Of a stretch of 64,000 bases of DNA, positions 51,566 to 60,036 are shown piece by piece. The DNA is from Geoglobus sp. UBA235 (GTDB lineage Archaea > Halobacteriota > Archaeoglobi > Archaeoglobales > Archaeoglobaceae): NCBI GenBank assembly GCA_002494725.1, contig DACG01000019.1, positions 1 to 64,000 of the forward strand, given 5' to 3'. The position numbers and the translations under genes are program-made. Every line of letters starts with the position of its first letter. Position 1 is the stretch's first letter. The notes beneath the pieces are model-generated. The model did no database searches and was not told the origin of the DNA. It saw nothing but the letters and a program-made list of their open reading frames with translations.

Positions 51566-52194
51566 GGATAATAGCAATATCAGATATTCATTCCAGATTT
51601 TCACTTCTTGAAAAGCTTCTGGAAACAGAGAGGGCTGATGTTCTCGCTGTGTGCGGCGACGTTACAGATTTCAGTAAGAGAGATGCTGTAAGGTTTGCTG
51701 AAGTTCTTGAGAGATTTAAAGGAATATCGCTTGTTGTACATGGAAACTGTGATTTTGAAGATTCATTTCAGAGAATTGATGGCAGAAACATAAGATTCAT
51801 CCACGGGAAAAGCCTCGAGCTGAATGGAATAGGATTTCATGGAACTGGAGGTTCAACCTACACTCCATTCAGCACCCCCTCAGAATACCCTGAAAGTTAT
51901 TACGAGAAGATCCTTGGAGAATTCAGCTATGGCAGCACAAACATTCTCATCTCCCACTGCCCACCCTACGGAATTCTCGATCTGACATATTCCGGGAAGA
52001 GTGCGGGAAGCAGAGCCATAAGGGATGTCATCAGCAGGTTCAGGATCATACTCTGTGGACATGTCCATGAAAGAAGGGGAATAGAGAACGAGAAAGGGAC
52101 TATTGTAATCAACCCGGGACCACTTTCCAGAGGTTTTTATGCCATTGTAGATCTTGAAAATCCTGAAAAAGCTGAGCTGCTCAGATTAAAGTGA
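51562..52194 (+). CDS. Calcineurin-like metallophosphoesterase
   Basis: This 210-aa phosphoesterase has the motifs ISDIHSRF, CGDVTDF, VHGNCD, ISHCPPYG and CGHVHERRG in order, so all metal ligands are present. It resembles small archaeal phosphodiesterases with activity on nucleotide diesters; the true substrate is unknown. It is translationally coupled to the beta-CASP gene (4-nt overlap), which may hint at RNA metabolism. Confidence 0.87.
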   Translation: MRIIAISDIHSRFSLLEKLLETERADVLAVCGDVTDFSKRDAVRFAEVLERFKGISLVVHGNCDFEDSFQRIDGRNIRFIHGKSLELNGIGFHGTGGSTYTPFSTPSEYPESYYEKILGEFSYGSTNILISHCPPYGILDLTYSGKSAGSRAIRDVISRFRIILCGHVHERRGIENEKGTIVINPGPLSRGFYAIVDLENPEKAELLRLK

Positions 52195-52269
52195 GATCAA
52201 ATGCATCCTTGCTGAGCAGATATTAGTTTTTAAACTCTTTTCATTCGCTCCATCCAAAAAGATTTTTTA

Positions 52270-52297
52270 GGTTCGCATACGAAAATGAGACCGAACC
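52270..52297 (+). promoter_or_regulatory. Alternative-hairpin element upstream of nrdJ
   Basis: GGTTCG (52270-52275) can pair with CGAACC (52292-52297). The inner TTCG (52272-52275) can instead pair with CGAA (52280-52283) across a CATA loop. The two stems exclude each other. The element lies 60-87 nt before the nrdJ ATG, outside any gene. Its activity is unknown. Confidence 0.3.
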
Positions 52298-52332
52298 GAA
52301 TGATTGAAATATCAAAAATGTTTGAGTTAAAA

Positions 52333-52346
52333 TCAAATTAATTTGA
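52333..52346 (+). promoter_or_regulatory. 14-bp palindrome at the nrdJ transcript start
   Basis: TCAAATTAATTTGA is a perfect palindrome ending 10 nt before the nrdJ ATG, just before the GGTGGTGAT ribosome-binding site. A TATA-like AAATATC at 52307-52313 would place the transcript start inside it. It is a candidate repressor site for ribonucleotide reductase control. Confidence 0.4.
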
Positions 52347-52356
52347 TGGTGGTGAT

Positions 52357-54627
52357 ATGGAGCTGAATGAAACTGCGAAAGTTGTTCTTGAAAAGAGATA
52401 CCTGCTTAAGAATGAGAAGGGAGAGCCCGTTGAAACACCAGATGAAATGTTATGGAGAGTTGCAAATGCTATTGCTGAAGCGGAGCTGAATTATGGTGGT
52501 AATGCGGATGAATGGGCGAGGAAGTTCTATGAGATCATGAACAGCCAGGAGTTCATGCCCAACTCCCCCACCCTAATGAACGCAGGAACACCTCTGGGCC
52601 AGCTTTCTGCCTGTTTTGTCATCCCAGTTGAGGACAGCATTGACGGAATTTTCAAGGCTCTGTGGGATATGGCAAGGGTTCAGAAAAGTGGTGGTGGGAC
52701 AGGATTCAGCTTCTCGAGGATAAGACCGAAAGGAGATATAGTCAAGTCAACAATGGGTGTTGCAAGCGGACCTGTAAGCTTCATGAAGATATTCGATTCT
52801 GCAACAGAACAGATAAAGCAGGGGGGAAAGAGAAGAGGAGCAAACATGGGCGTTCTTAATGTGCATCACCCTGATATAGAGGAATTCATAACCGCCAAAT
52901 GGGAGGAGGGTGTTCTGAGAAATTTCAACATAAGTGTTGCGGTCACAGACAGATTCATGTCCGCACTGCTGAATGATGAGGAGTATGAACTCATCAACCC
53001 GAGAACAGGAGAGGTCATGAATAAAATTCCCGCGAGGAAGATCTTCAACCTGATTGTCGAGGGAGCATGGAGAAATGGTGAGCCGGGGGTTGTTTTCATT
53101 GATGAGATAAACAGAGCCAATCCCACACCCCATGCCGGGATGATTGAGGCAACCAATCCCTGCGGTGAACAGCCTCTTCTGCCCTACGAGTCATGCAATC
53201 TTGGATCAATAAATCTCTCAAGGTTTGTTGATGAGCGAAAAATGGATTTTGACTGGGAGAGATTGAGGGAAGTGGTTTGGATTGCAACGAGATTTCTTGA
53301 CAATGTAATAGACGTGAACAGCTATCCCATACCCGAAATTGAGGAGATGACCAAGAAAAACAGGAAGATCGGCTTGGGTGTGATGGGCTGGGCTGATGCC
53401 CTGTTCAAGCTTGGCATTGCCTATGACAGCCCTGAAGCCGTCGAGCTGGCTGAGAAGGTTATGAGGTTCATTCAGGAAGAGAGTCATAAAGCATCACAGA
53501 GCCTTGCAGAGGAGAGAGGGGCTTTTCCAAACTGGGAGGGAAGTGTGTGGCATGAAAGGGGAGTGAAGATGAGAAATGCCACAACAACAACAATCGCCCC
53601 AACAGGGACAATAAGCATAATAGCAGGGTGCAGCAGTGGAATTGAGCCTGTGTTTGCCTTGGCATACAAAAGAGCAAACATACTGGATGGAGACGAGTTC
53701 TTCGAGGTAAATCCAGTATTTGAAAGAACCTTAAAAGCCCTCGATCTCTATACTGAAGACATACTGAACAGGGTTGTTGAGGAGGGAAGCATACAGACAA
53801 TTGATGAAATACCTGAAGAGATAAGAAGGATTTTCAAGTGTGCCCTTGACATCGCTCCGGAATGGCATGTAAGAATGCAGGCAGCGTTTCAGAAGTACAC
53901 AGACAATGCTGTGAGCAAGACAATAAACCTTCCAAATCATGCCACGAAAGCTGATGTTGAAAAAGCATATCTGCTGGCCTACGAGCTTGGATGTAAAGGC
54001 ATCACTGTTTACAGAGATGGAAGCAGAGAGGAGCAGGTTCTTTCTGTTAAGAAGACAGAGAAGAAGAGGGATGAGGAGAAGGCAAGGCCACCTGCAAGGC
54101 TTCACAGGCCAAGACCGAGACCAAGGATAACCAAGGGAACAACGGTTGAAACCAAAACAGGATGCGGATCTCTGTATGTTACGATAAATGAAGATGAGTA
54201 CGGCATTGCTGAGGTATTTGTTCAGCTGGGGAAGAGTGGTGGATGTGCAGCATCCCAAACAGAGGCTATAGGGAGATTGCTGAGCGTGGCATTGAGGAGC
54301 TGGGTCGATCCCGAAGCGTTAATACGGCAGCTCAAGGGGATAAGATGCCCCTCCATAGGGTTCGATGATGGAGAGATAGTAACAAGCTGTGCTGATGGTG
54401 TTGCAAAGGTTCTTGAAAAGCATTTAAAAGGAGAGTTCAGAAAGATAAAGCTTGATGTCAAGGGAGTGAAGCCACTAACCGAGTTCACAGGAGAAATTGA
54501 AGAAGAGAGAGAAGAGGGGCAGAGAACAAGGCTGATTGGAGGGATGTGTCCGGAATGCGGTAACATTCTGGAATACGGGGAAGGCTGCATGACCTGCAGA
54601 ATGTGTGGATTTACAAAATGCGGATGA
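52357..54627 (+). CDS. nrdJ: Adenosylcobalamin-dependent ribonucleotide reductase
   Basis: This 756-aa class II reductase makes dNTPs from ribonucleotides using B12. Motifs are GQLSACFVIPVEDS, KSGGGTGFSFSRIRPKG (split), the loop NPCGEQPLLPYESCNLGSINL (residues 267-287), TTTIAPTGTISIIAGCSSGIEP (split) and a C-terminal TSCPD-like domain. A zinc-ribbon tail (CPECGNILEYGEGCMTCRMC) follows. No intein is present. GGTGGTGAT precedes the ATG. Two dyads upstream may regulate it. It is followed by a thioredoxin, the likely reductant. Confidence 0.95.
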   Translation: MELNETAKVVLEKRYLLKNEKGEPVETPDEMLWRVANAIAEAELNYGGNADEWARKFYEIMNSQEFMPNSPTLMNAGTPLGQLSACFVIPVEDSIDGIFKALWDMARVQKSGGGTGFSFSRIRPKGDIVKSTMGVASGPVSFMKIFDSATEQIKQGGKRRGANMGVLNVHHPDIEEFITAKWEEGVLRNFNISVAVTDRFMSALLNDEEYELINPRTGEVMNKIPARKIFNLIVEGAWRNGEPGVVFIDEINRANPTPHAGMIEATNPCGEQPLLPYESCNLGSINLSRFVDERKMDFDWERLREVVWIATRFLDNVIDVNSYPIPEIEEMTKKNRKIGLGVMGWADALFKLGIAYDSPEAVELAEKVMRFIQEESHKASQSLAEERGAFPNWEGSVWHERGVKMRNATTTTIAPTGTISIIAGCSSGIEPVFALAYKRANILDGDEFFEVNPVFERTLKALDLYTEDILNRVVEEGSIQTIDEIPEEIRRIFKCALDIAPEWHVRMQAAFQKYTDNAVSKTINLPNHATKADVEKAYLLAYELGCKGITVYRDGSREEQVLSVKKTEKKRDEEKARPPARLHRPRPRPRITKGTTVETKTGCGSLYVTINEDEYGIAEVFVQLGKSGGCAASQTEAIGRLLSVALRSWVDPEALIRQLKGIRCPSIGFDDGEIVTSCADGVAKVLEKHLKGEFRKIKLDVKGVKPLTEFTGEIEEEREEGQRTRLIGGMCPECGNILEYGEGCMTCRMCGFTKCG

Positions 54628-54801
54628 TTTCTTATTTATAACACCACTACAAAAATCCCGAGACTGATTTCAGTTAAATGAAACCCAAAAATTTTTCTTT
54701 CCGCAAAACAAGCCAGTCAGATCTGGGTTGTGACATCATCACAAAAAACTCAGATCAACTTTAATTCTGCACGCAATGACTCTGTAAAAAAGAGGGATAG
54801 A

Positions 54802-55170
54802 ATGGGTCTGATGGACAGATTGCTTGGAAGATCGGATGGAGCAAGACCGATTCCTGTGAATGGTGAGAGCTTCGATGAGCTTCTTTTATCAAACAAATAT
54901 GCTGTCGTGGATTTCTGGAGTAAATACTGTCCCCCATGTCATGCTGTCGATCCTGTGGTAAAAAAGCTGGCCAGGGAATATCAGGGAAAGGTTCTTTTCC
55001 TGAAAATCAGTGTGACCTCGAATCCTCAGCTTGCAGAGAGATTCAGGGTTAAGAGTGTTCCAGCATTCCTCTTCTTTGTTGATGGCAAGCTCAAGGACAG
55101 AAGAGTTGGTGCAATGAGCTATGAGGCATTCAAAGACTGGATTGAGAGTTTAATTGGTGGTGATCAATGA
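54802..55170 (+). CDS. Thioredoxin
   Basis: This protein of about 122 aa has the thioredoxin fold with an unusual active site CPPC in FWSKYCPPCHAVDPV, where classic thioredoxin has CGPC. It also has the cis-Pro segment VKSVPAFLFF. I use ATG 54802 with GAGGGAT just upstream; the longer frame (24 more residues) lacks family support. It follows nrdJ by 174 nt and could reduce it. It converges on the HTH gene with a 12-nt gap. Confidence 0.88.
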   Translation: MGLMDRLLGRSDGARPIPVNGESFDELLLSNKYAVVDFWSKYCPPCHAVDPVVKKLAREYQGKVLFLKISVTSNPQLAERFRVKSVPAFLFFVDGKLKDRRVGAMSYEAFKDWIESLIGGDQ

Positions 55171-55182
55171 CGTTAATGGGTC

Positions 55183-56127
55183 TCACTCTTGCCTGTCTTT
55201 TTTCTCTTCAAGCAGTCTGTAAAAATCCCTCGGATTTGATATGCAGTTCAGCTCCTCTTTCATGACTATAACAACATTGTCGTGTCTGCATTTGACGTCT
55301 CTCTCAACAATGTAGGCTGCCATTCTGGAAACGATCTCGCTTATTCTTCCCATGTGGGCCATTCTCTTCCCTATCTCCCTTACCTGTTTTATTCCTGTCA
55401 GGACAGGTTCATTTTCAGGCTTTGATATCACATCAAAGGGAGCATGCTTCACAGGAATGACATCAACGCCAATTTCCTGGAGATTCGAGATTATTTCACC
55501 CTCCTTTTCACCGTATTCATGCATCTCCCCTTCCTCGAATTCTCCGTAGTCCTCGATGAAATTCAGAACATCTATCTCTCTCACAACACTCTCACCGAGT
55601 ATCTCTTCAAGCTTGATTGCATTCTCAATGTTTGTGTCTATCCCCTCCTCGTAGAGCATTACTGTTCTCCGCGAGACTCCCAAGAGCATTGCAAGCTCTC
55701 CTGCAGACATTCCAAGCTCCTCCCTTGCCCTTTTTATCTTCTCATTGTCAAGCCTGACGTAGTATCCACCCGGAGCAGAATAGATGAGAGGTTTCACATT
55801 CTCCACAACCATGTCATAGAACGTTGCGGTATTCAGGACAGGTATCCCGTATCTTGTGTAAACAACACCCCTCTCGAGGTAGTCTGATTTGTATCTTTCC
55901 CCTATCACAACAGGGCTTGCCTTCAGCACCTTTGCAATTATCTTCATCTCCTTCGCCATTTCAGACTTGAAGGAATCTATGTTGTAGAGAACCTTCAGGA
56001 ATATAACAACATCTCCCTTTCTGGCTACAACATCGAAGCATCTCGGTTTAGTCTCAGCTAAGTCCGTAACAACGTAACCCGCCCTGTCCAGAATCTTTAT
56101 CACGTTCGTTATCAGAAGACCCTGCAT
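55183..56127 (-). CDS. HTH transcriptional regulator (COG1395-like)
   Basis: This 314-aa protein has an N-terminal nuclease-like fold segment (RCFDVVARKGDVVIFLKVLYN over residues 29-49). A Xre-type helix-turn-helix follows at about 125-180 (KIKRAREELGMSAGELAMLLGVSRRTVMLYE, split), with a C-terminal domain related to the first. This layout is known from archaeal COG1395 regulators, whose ligand is not known. It is encoded just downstream of the liv genes on the same strand order, but a link is not shown. Confidence 0.83.
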   Translation of the reverse strand: MQGLLITNVIKILDRAGYVVTDLAETKPRCFDVVARKGDVVIFLKVLYNIDSFKSEMAKEMKIIAKVLKASPVVIGERYKSDYLERGVVYTRYGIPVLNTATFYDMVVENVKPLIYSAPGGYYVRLDNEKIKRAREELGMSAGELAMLLGVSRRTVMLYEEGIDTNIENAIKLEEILGESVVREIDVLNFIEDYGEFEEGEMHEYGEKEGEIISNLQEIGVDVIPVKHAPFDVISKPENEPVLTGIKQVREIGKRMAHMGRISEIVSRMAAYIVERDVKCRHDNVVIVMKEELNCISNPRDFYRLLEEKKDRQE

Positions 56128-56194
56128 TTCTGATTAATACTATGGGAAACGAGTATATAATCTTTTATCTCCAATTCAAAAAATCAGAAAACAG

Positions 56195-56905
56195 TTAGAG
56201 AGTGTATCCAACAACAAATCTCTCAAACTTTTCATGCTCAAGAAGCTCTCTTGCCGTTCCGCTGAATGCAACCTTTCCACCAATTAGCATCAGAGCGTTA
56301 TCACTCACCTCCAGTGCCTTTATGACATTCTGCTCCACAAGAACAATTGTCAGTCCAAGCTCATCCCTCAGACTCAGGATCCTCTCAAAAACCTGAGATG
56401 CAAATTTTGGAGAGAGCATGGCTGTTGGTTCATCCAGCATGAGAACCCTCGCTCTTCTTATGAGAGCCGATGCTATCCCGAGAAACTGCCTCTCTCCACC
56501 GCTCAGCATCCCTGCCTTTCTGTCCATCTTGTCTCTTAGCTCAGGAAAGACATTCAGAGCAAGTTCAAGCCTGTCGTTATACTCCTGCTCGTCCAGAATG
56601 TATCCTGCTATGATCAGATTCTCCCTGACCGTGAGCTCCGTGAATATGTTGTCTGTCTGAGGGAGATAGGCGATTCCAAGCTTTGTCTTCTCGTGAGGAG
56701 GCAGATGTGTTATCTCCTCCCCCTCCAGAATGACCTTCCCGTCGTATATCGTTGTGAATCCAAAGATGGACTTGAGAAGAGTTGATTTTCCGCTTCCATT
56801 TGGACCCACAACTGCAGTTATCTTCCTCTTTTCAGCTTTGAAGTTCACATCAAAAAGAATGTGAAGCTCCTTGTATCCGGATGAAAGTCCCTGAGTTTCA
56901 AGCAC
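56195..56905 (-). CDS. livF: Branched-chain amino-acid ABC transporter ATPase LivF
   Basis: This 236-aa ATPase has Walker A VVGPNGSGKSTLLKS, the Q-loop YLPQTDNIF, signature MLSGGERQFLGIASAL and Walker B VLMLDEPTAML. I use GTG 56905 because GGAGGTG lies 7 nt upstream; this start overlaps livG by 8 nt. It is the last gene of livK-livG-livF on the minus strand. The permeases are on the opposite transcript. Confidence 0.9.
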   Translation of the reverse strand: MLETQGLSSGYKELHILFDVNFKAEKRKITAVVGPNGSGKSTLLKSIFGFTTIYDGKVILEGEEITHLPPHEKTKLGIAYLPQTDNIFTELTVRENLIIAGYILDEQEYNDRLELALNVFPELRDKMDRKAGMLSGGERQFLGIASALIRRARVLMLDEPTAMLSPKFASQVFERILSLRDELGLTIVLVEQNVIKALEVSDNALMLIGGKVAFSGTARELLEHEKFERFVVGYTL

Positions 56906-57638
56906 CGAGGTACACCTCCACAACCTCTGGCTTCTCTATCACCTCTTTTCCACCTTCGGCAATCACCTTTCCATTTCCCATGACATATACCCTGTCCGCA
57001 TAGTCCAGTATTATGTCAAGCCTGTGTTCCACGATTAAAAAGGTTTTTCCGGTCTCGCACAGCTCCTTTATCTTTCTAAGAATCTCATGTGCCAGAGCTG
57101 GGGCCACTCCTGCAAGCGGTTCATCCATGACAATCAGCTTTGCATCGGTCATCAGGGCCTTTCCAATCTCAAGAAGTCTCAGCTGACCCCCGCTCAGAGT
57201 CTCTGATTTCTCAAATGTCAGGTGACTTATGTTCAGGAATTCAAGAATGTCGTATGCTTTTTCAACTGACTCACTCTCAAAATCAACCCACTTCTTAACA
57301 AATGCATTTCTGATGTGCTCTCCGGGGTTGTTTAGAGGCATGAGCATGTTCTCAAGCACTGTAAGCTTTTTGAATGGCCTTGGAATCTGAAAGGTTCTGA
57401 CGATTCCCTCCCTGAAAACCCTGTGAGGTGGAAGGTTTGTTATGTCTCTGCCCTCATACTCGACTCTTCCCTCATCTGCCCTGTAAAACCCCGTGATGGT
57501 GTTGATGAATGTGGTCTTTCCGCTGCCGTTGGGACCAATGATAAGTGTGAGTGCTTCTCTTGGAACAGAAATGCTAACACCGTCTAAGGCTCTTAGACCC
57601 TCAAAAAATTTGGAAAGATTGAAGGTTTGAAGAATCAT
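56898..57638 (-). CDS. livG: Branched-chain amino-acid ABC transporter ATPase LivG
   Basis: This 246-aa ATPase has Walker A IIGPNGSGKTTFINTI, Q-loop RTFQIPRPFKKLT, signature LSGGQLRLLEIGKAL and Walker B LIVMDEPLAGV, with the C-terminal LivG segment KVIAEGGKEVIEKPEVVEVYLG (split). It overlaps livK by 4 nt. Together with LivF it drives the LivHM permease. Confidence 0.92.
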   Translation of the reverse strand: MILQTFNLSKFFEGLRALDGVSISVPREALTLIIGPNGSGKTTFINTITGFYRADEGRVEYEGRDITNLPPHRVFREGIVRTFQIPRPFKKLTVLENMLMPLNNPGEHIRNAFVKKWVDFESESVEKAYDILEFLNISHLTFEKSETLSGGQLRLLEIGKALMTDAKLIVMDEPLAGVAPALAHEILRKIKELCETGKTFLIVEHRLDIILDYADRVYVMGNGKVIAEGGKEVIEKPEVVEVYLGA

Positions 57639-59068
57639 GCTCTTCTTCTAAGGCCGACTGCGAGAGCAACTGCCAGAATTCCGGCTACAATCTCAAATCC
57701 AGGGACGCCTTTGGTCTCCTCTTTCTTCTCTTCAGTCTTTGCTGGTGCTGGTGTTTCCTTCTTCTCCTCCTTCTTCTCAGGTGTCGGTGTCTTCTCCTCC
57801 TTCTTTGGTGGTGCCGGTGGGACAGGCTTGTGGGTCCACTCAACTTTACCTGTGGCGAACTTCCATATTCCTGCAGTCTCCCACTCACCCTTGCTGCTCA
57901 CATAGTAGATTGCGTAATCACCACTTGCCCTGTCATTCCACTCGTTGAGCTTGATTGCACCGCTTACAGGCTGAACTCCATAATCTCCATTGCTGTACTT
58001 CTCTGCGACAACCTTCATCTTCTCAACCATTGCATCGGCATCATAGCTTCCCTTCTCCTCAATGACCTCTGCATATGCCAATGCAATCACCCATGCAGCA
58101 TCGTAGGCGTTCATTGCATACTGGTATGGGCTGCCCTTGAATCCGGCCTCGTTGTACTTCTTGGCAAGCTCATCAAATGCCGGGCCCTTTGACTCGAACA
58201 GGGTTGAGTATGTTCCAACCTTTATTGCCTTGTCGAGGGCGTTGCTTATCTTTCCGCTCAGAGCATTTCCATCGCATCCAAACCAAATAACGCTGAGGAG
58301 TGGCGAATCATCTGGAGTCTGGGCGAGCATAGTGTAAAGTTCCTCGTATGAGAATGTGACAACAGCAACCTTGTCGTAGCCATACTTGTCTCCGAGGGAC
58401 TTTATACCATCTTCAAGGCTTGATATGTATGGTGAGAAGTCTGCAGGAGTCTGCTCGGGATACTCAACAACCTTTGCAACCTCAATTCCCATTTCATCAA
58501 GCTGTGGCTTGATTGCCTCATACAGACCTCTTCCCCATGCGTTACCGATATATGTGATCACAACTCCCTTTATTCCAGCATCTCTGAGCTCACTTGCAAT
58601 TGCCTTGCTCTGCAGGTCATCGGTTCCAACAAACCTGAATATGTATTTCTTGTCCTCAGGCTTTGCAAAGCCAATAATCGTTGGAAGAGCTGTCGATGAT
58701 GGTGAGACAATTATTATCTTGTTTGAGGTCACGAAATCCTTTATGTTTGCCACTTCACCACTACCCATTGGGCCGATTACAAGCCTTATGCCCTTGCTGT
58801 GGAGTGACTGAACCTTCTGCAGTGCCTGGTTTGGATCAACCTTAGTATCCTCAACATAGAACTTTACAGTGTAATCCTTTCCTTTTTCGGCAAAATAGCT
58901 GTTTATGTCCTTTTCAGCAATAGACAGGGTGTTTGCTATGTCGTTTCCGTATGTTGTCAGTGGTCCGGAGAGATCTACAAGCACACCGATCTTTATTTCC
59001 TCAGCAGAGGCCAATGGCAACAGTGCCAGCATCAGTGCAGCAATTATTACAGAATATCTCACGCTCAT
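57635..59068 (-). CDS. livK: LivK substrate-binding protein with PGF-CTERM anchor
   Basis: This 477-aa protein has a signal peptide (VIIAALMLALLPLASAEE), a type I periplasmic-binding fold (IKIGVLVDLSGPLTTYG, VIGPMGSGEVANIKDF) and a Lys/Glu/Pro/Thr-rich linker at about 420-452. It ends in PGFEIVAGILAVALAVGLRRR. That end is a PGF-CTERM signal: the PGF triplet, a hydrophobic helix and a basic tail. It is processed by archaeosortase in studied archaea and linked to lipid. The start is ATG 59068, leaderless, with TATA TTTATAAA 26 nt away. The linker repeat-like bases are coding. Confidence 0.9.
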   Translation of the reverse strand: MSVRYSVIIAALMLALLPLASAEEIKIGVLVDLSGPLTTYGNDIANTLSIAEKDINSYFAEKGKDYTVKFYVEDTKVDPNQALQKVQSLHSKGIRLVIGPMGSGEVANIKDFVTSNKIIIVSPSSTALPTIIGFAKPEDKKYIFRFVGTDDLQSKAIASELRDAGIKGVVITYIGNAWGRGLYEAIKPQLDEMGIEVAKVVEYPEQTPADFSPYISSLEDGIKSLGDKYGYDKVAVVTFSYEELYTMLAQTPDDSPLLSVIWFGCDGNALSGKISNALDKAIKVGTYSTLFESKGPAFDELAKKYNEAGFKGSPYQYAMNAYDAAWVIALAYAEVIEEKGSYDADAMVEKMKVVAEKYSNGDYGVQPVSGAIKLNEWNDRASGDYAIYYVSSKGEWETAGIWKFATGKVEWTHKPVPPAPPKKEEKTPTPEKKEEKKETPAPAKTEEKKEETKGVPGFEIVAGILAVALAVGLRRRA

Positions 59069-59090
59069 GATGGATAATGACCATTAATTT

Positions 59091-59098
59091 TTTATAAA
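59091..59098. promoter_or_regulatory. Symmetric TATA box shared by livK and livH
   Basis: TTTATAAA is centred 24.5 nt from the livH ATG and 26.5 nt from the livK ATG, within a 50-nt divergent gap. Neither gene has a ribosome-binding site, so both mRNAs should be leaderless. One TATA box could therefore drive both halves of the transporter. Confidence 0.55.
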
Positions 59099-59118
59099 GT
59101 TTACTGCAACTTCACCCC

Positions 59119-60036
59119 ATGGGTGTACTTGAAGGGGCAGTAACTTACGCCAATCTCCTCACTCTCCTTGCTATCGGTCTGACTTTGACATACATCACCA
59201 CCTCTGTCCCCAATTTCGCTCAGGGTAGTTTTGCAATTTTTTCTTCATATATCGCCTATATAGTGTATAAATTATTTAATTTTAGTCCTTATTTTGCCGC
59301 ACCTTTTGCCATTCTCTTTGGTGGTTTCATCGGTGTTGTAACTTATCTGGTTGTTCTCAAGCCTCTAATAAAAAGAGAGGCCTCGATACTGATTCTCATG
59401 ATTGCAACACTTGCATGGGATCTGATACTTCTTGGTATGATAGGGATATTCTCTGAGAGCCTATCCAAGTACTTTGGAGCATACATTTCGAGGTTCATCT
59501 TTCCATATTATCTTGATTTCAAGATTGCAGGAATACAGGGGATATTCTTCTCATCAACTCTTGCAATAGCACTTTCTCTTGGTTTTCTGATGTTTCTCCT
59601 TTACAAGACCAAGTTTGGAATTGCAATGAGAGCGTCCATGGAAAACCCATCACTGGCTGAGATAATGGGCATAAATGTTGAGACCACGAGACTCTTTTCC
59701 TGGTTCCTTTCCGGAGCCTTTGCAGGTCTTGCCGGGGCACTTCTGCCATTCAAGCAGGAGATAGTACAGGCGACAGGTCAGATAATCATAGTCTCAATAT
59801 TTGCAGCGAGCATTGTTGGGGGTTTATCATCTATTTATGGTGCTATTCTGGGAGGGTATCTGGTTGGCCTGTCTGAAAGCCTCATAACCTTCTGGCTCAG
59901 CAAGATATTTGGGACATCCGTTCTCGTTTACAGCAAGGCAGTATCCCTTGCAATCCTTGTTGTCACACTCCTGATAATTCCTGGAGGTCTTGTTACAATC
60001 AAGTGGAGGAGATACCTATGGCGTTCGAGGCGTTAA
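59119..60036 (+). CDS. livH: Branched-chain amino-acid ABC permease LivH
   Basis: This 305-aa permease has about eight membrane helices and the LivH loops VVLKPLIKREASILILMIATLA (split) and MRASMENPSLAEIMGINVETTRLFSW (split), which contact the ATPases. It ends with a Gly-rich segment (GGLSSIYGAILGGYLVGLSES). It is transcribed away from livKGF. Its 3' end overlaps livM by 19 nt. Confidence 0.92.
   Translation: MGVLEGAVTYANLLTLLAIGLTLTYITTSVPNFAQGSFAIFSSYIAYIVYKLFNFSPYFAAPFAILFGGFIGVVTYLVVLKPLIKREASILILMIATLAWDLILLGMIGIFSESLSKYFGAYISRFIFPYYLDFKIAGIQGIFFSSTLAIALSLGFLMFLLYKTKFGIAMRASMENPSLAEIMGINVETTRLFSWFLSGAFAGLAGALLPFKQEIVQATGQIIIVSIFAASIVGGLSSIYGAILGGYLVGLSESLITFWLSKIFGTSVLVYSKAVSLAILVVTLLIIPGGLVTIKWRRYLWRSRR

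Noticed and set aside
52195..52356. Cobalamin riboswitch upstream of nrdJ
   Set aside because: The region is only 162 nt and I see no B12-box-like core; the hairpins found are simple dyads.
52357..54627. Intein in the ribonucleotide reductase
   Set aside because: The protein has normal class II length (756 aa), and the active-site motifs run without an inserted splicing domain.
57685..57888. Arg/His-rich frame and repeat-like bases near the livK end
   Set aside because: The bases encode the Lys/Glu/Pro linker of LivK, so the repetitive look comes from coding composition.
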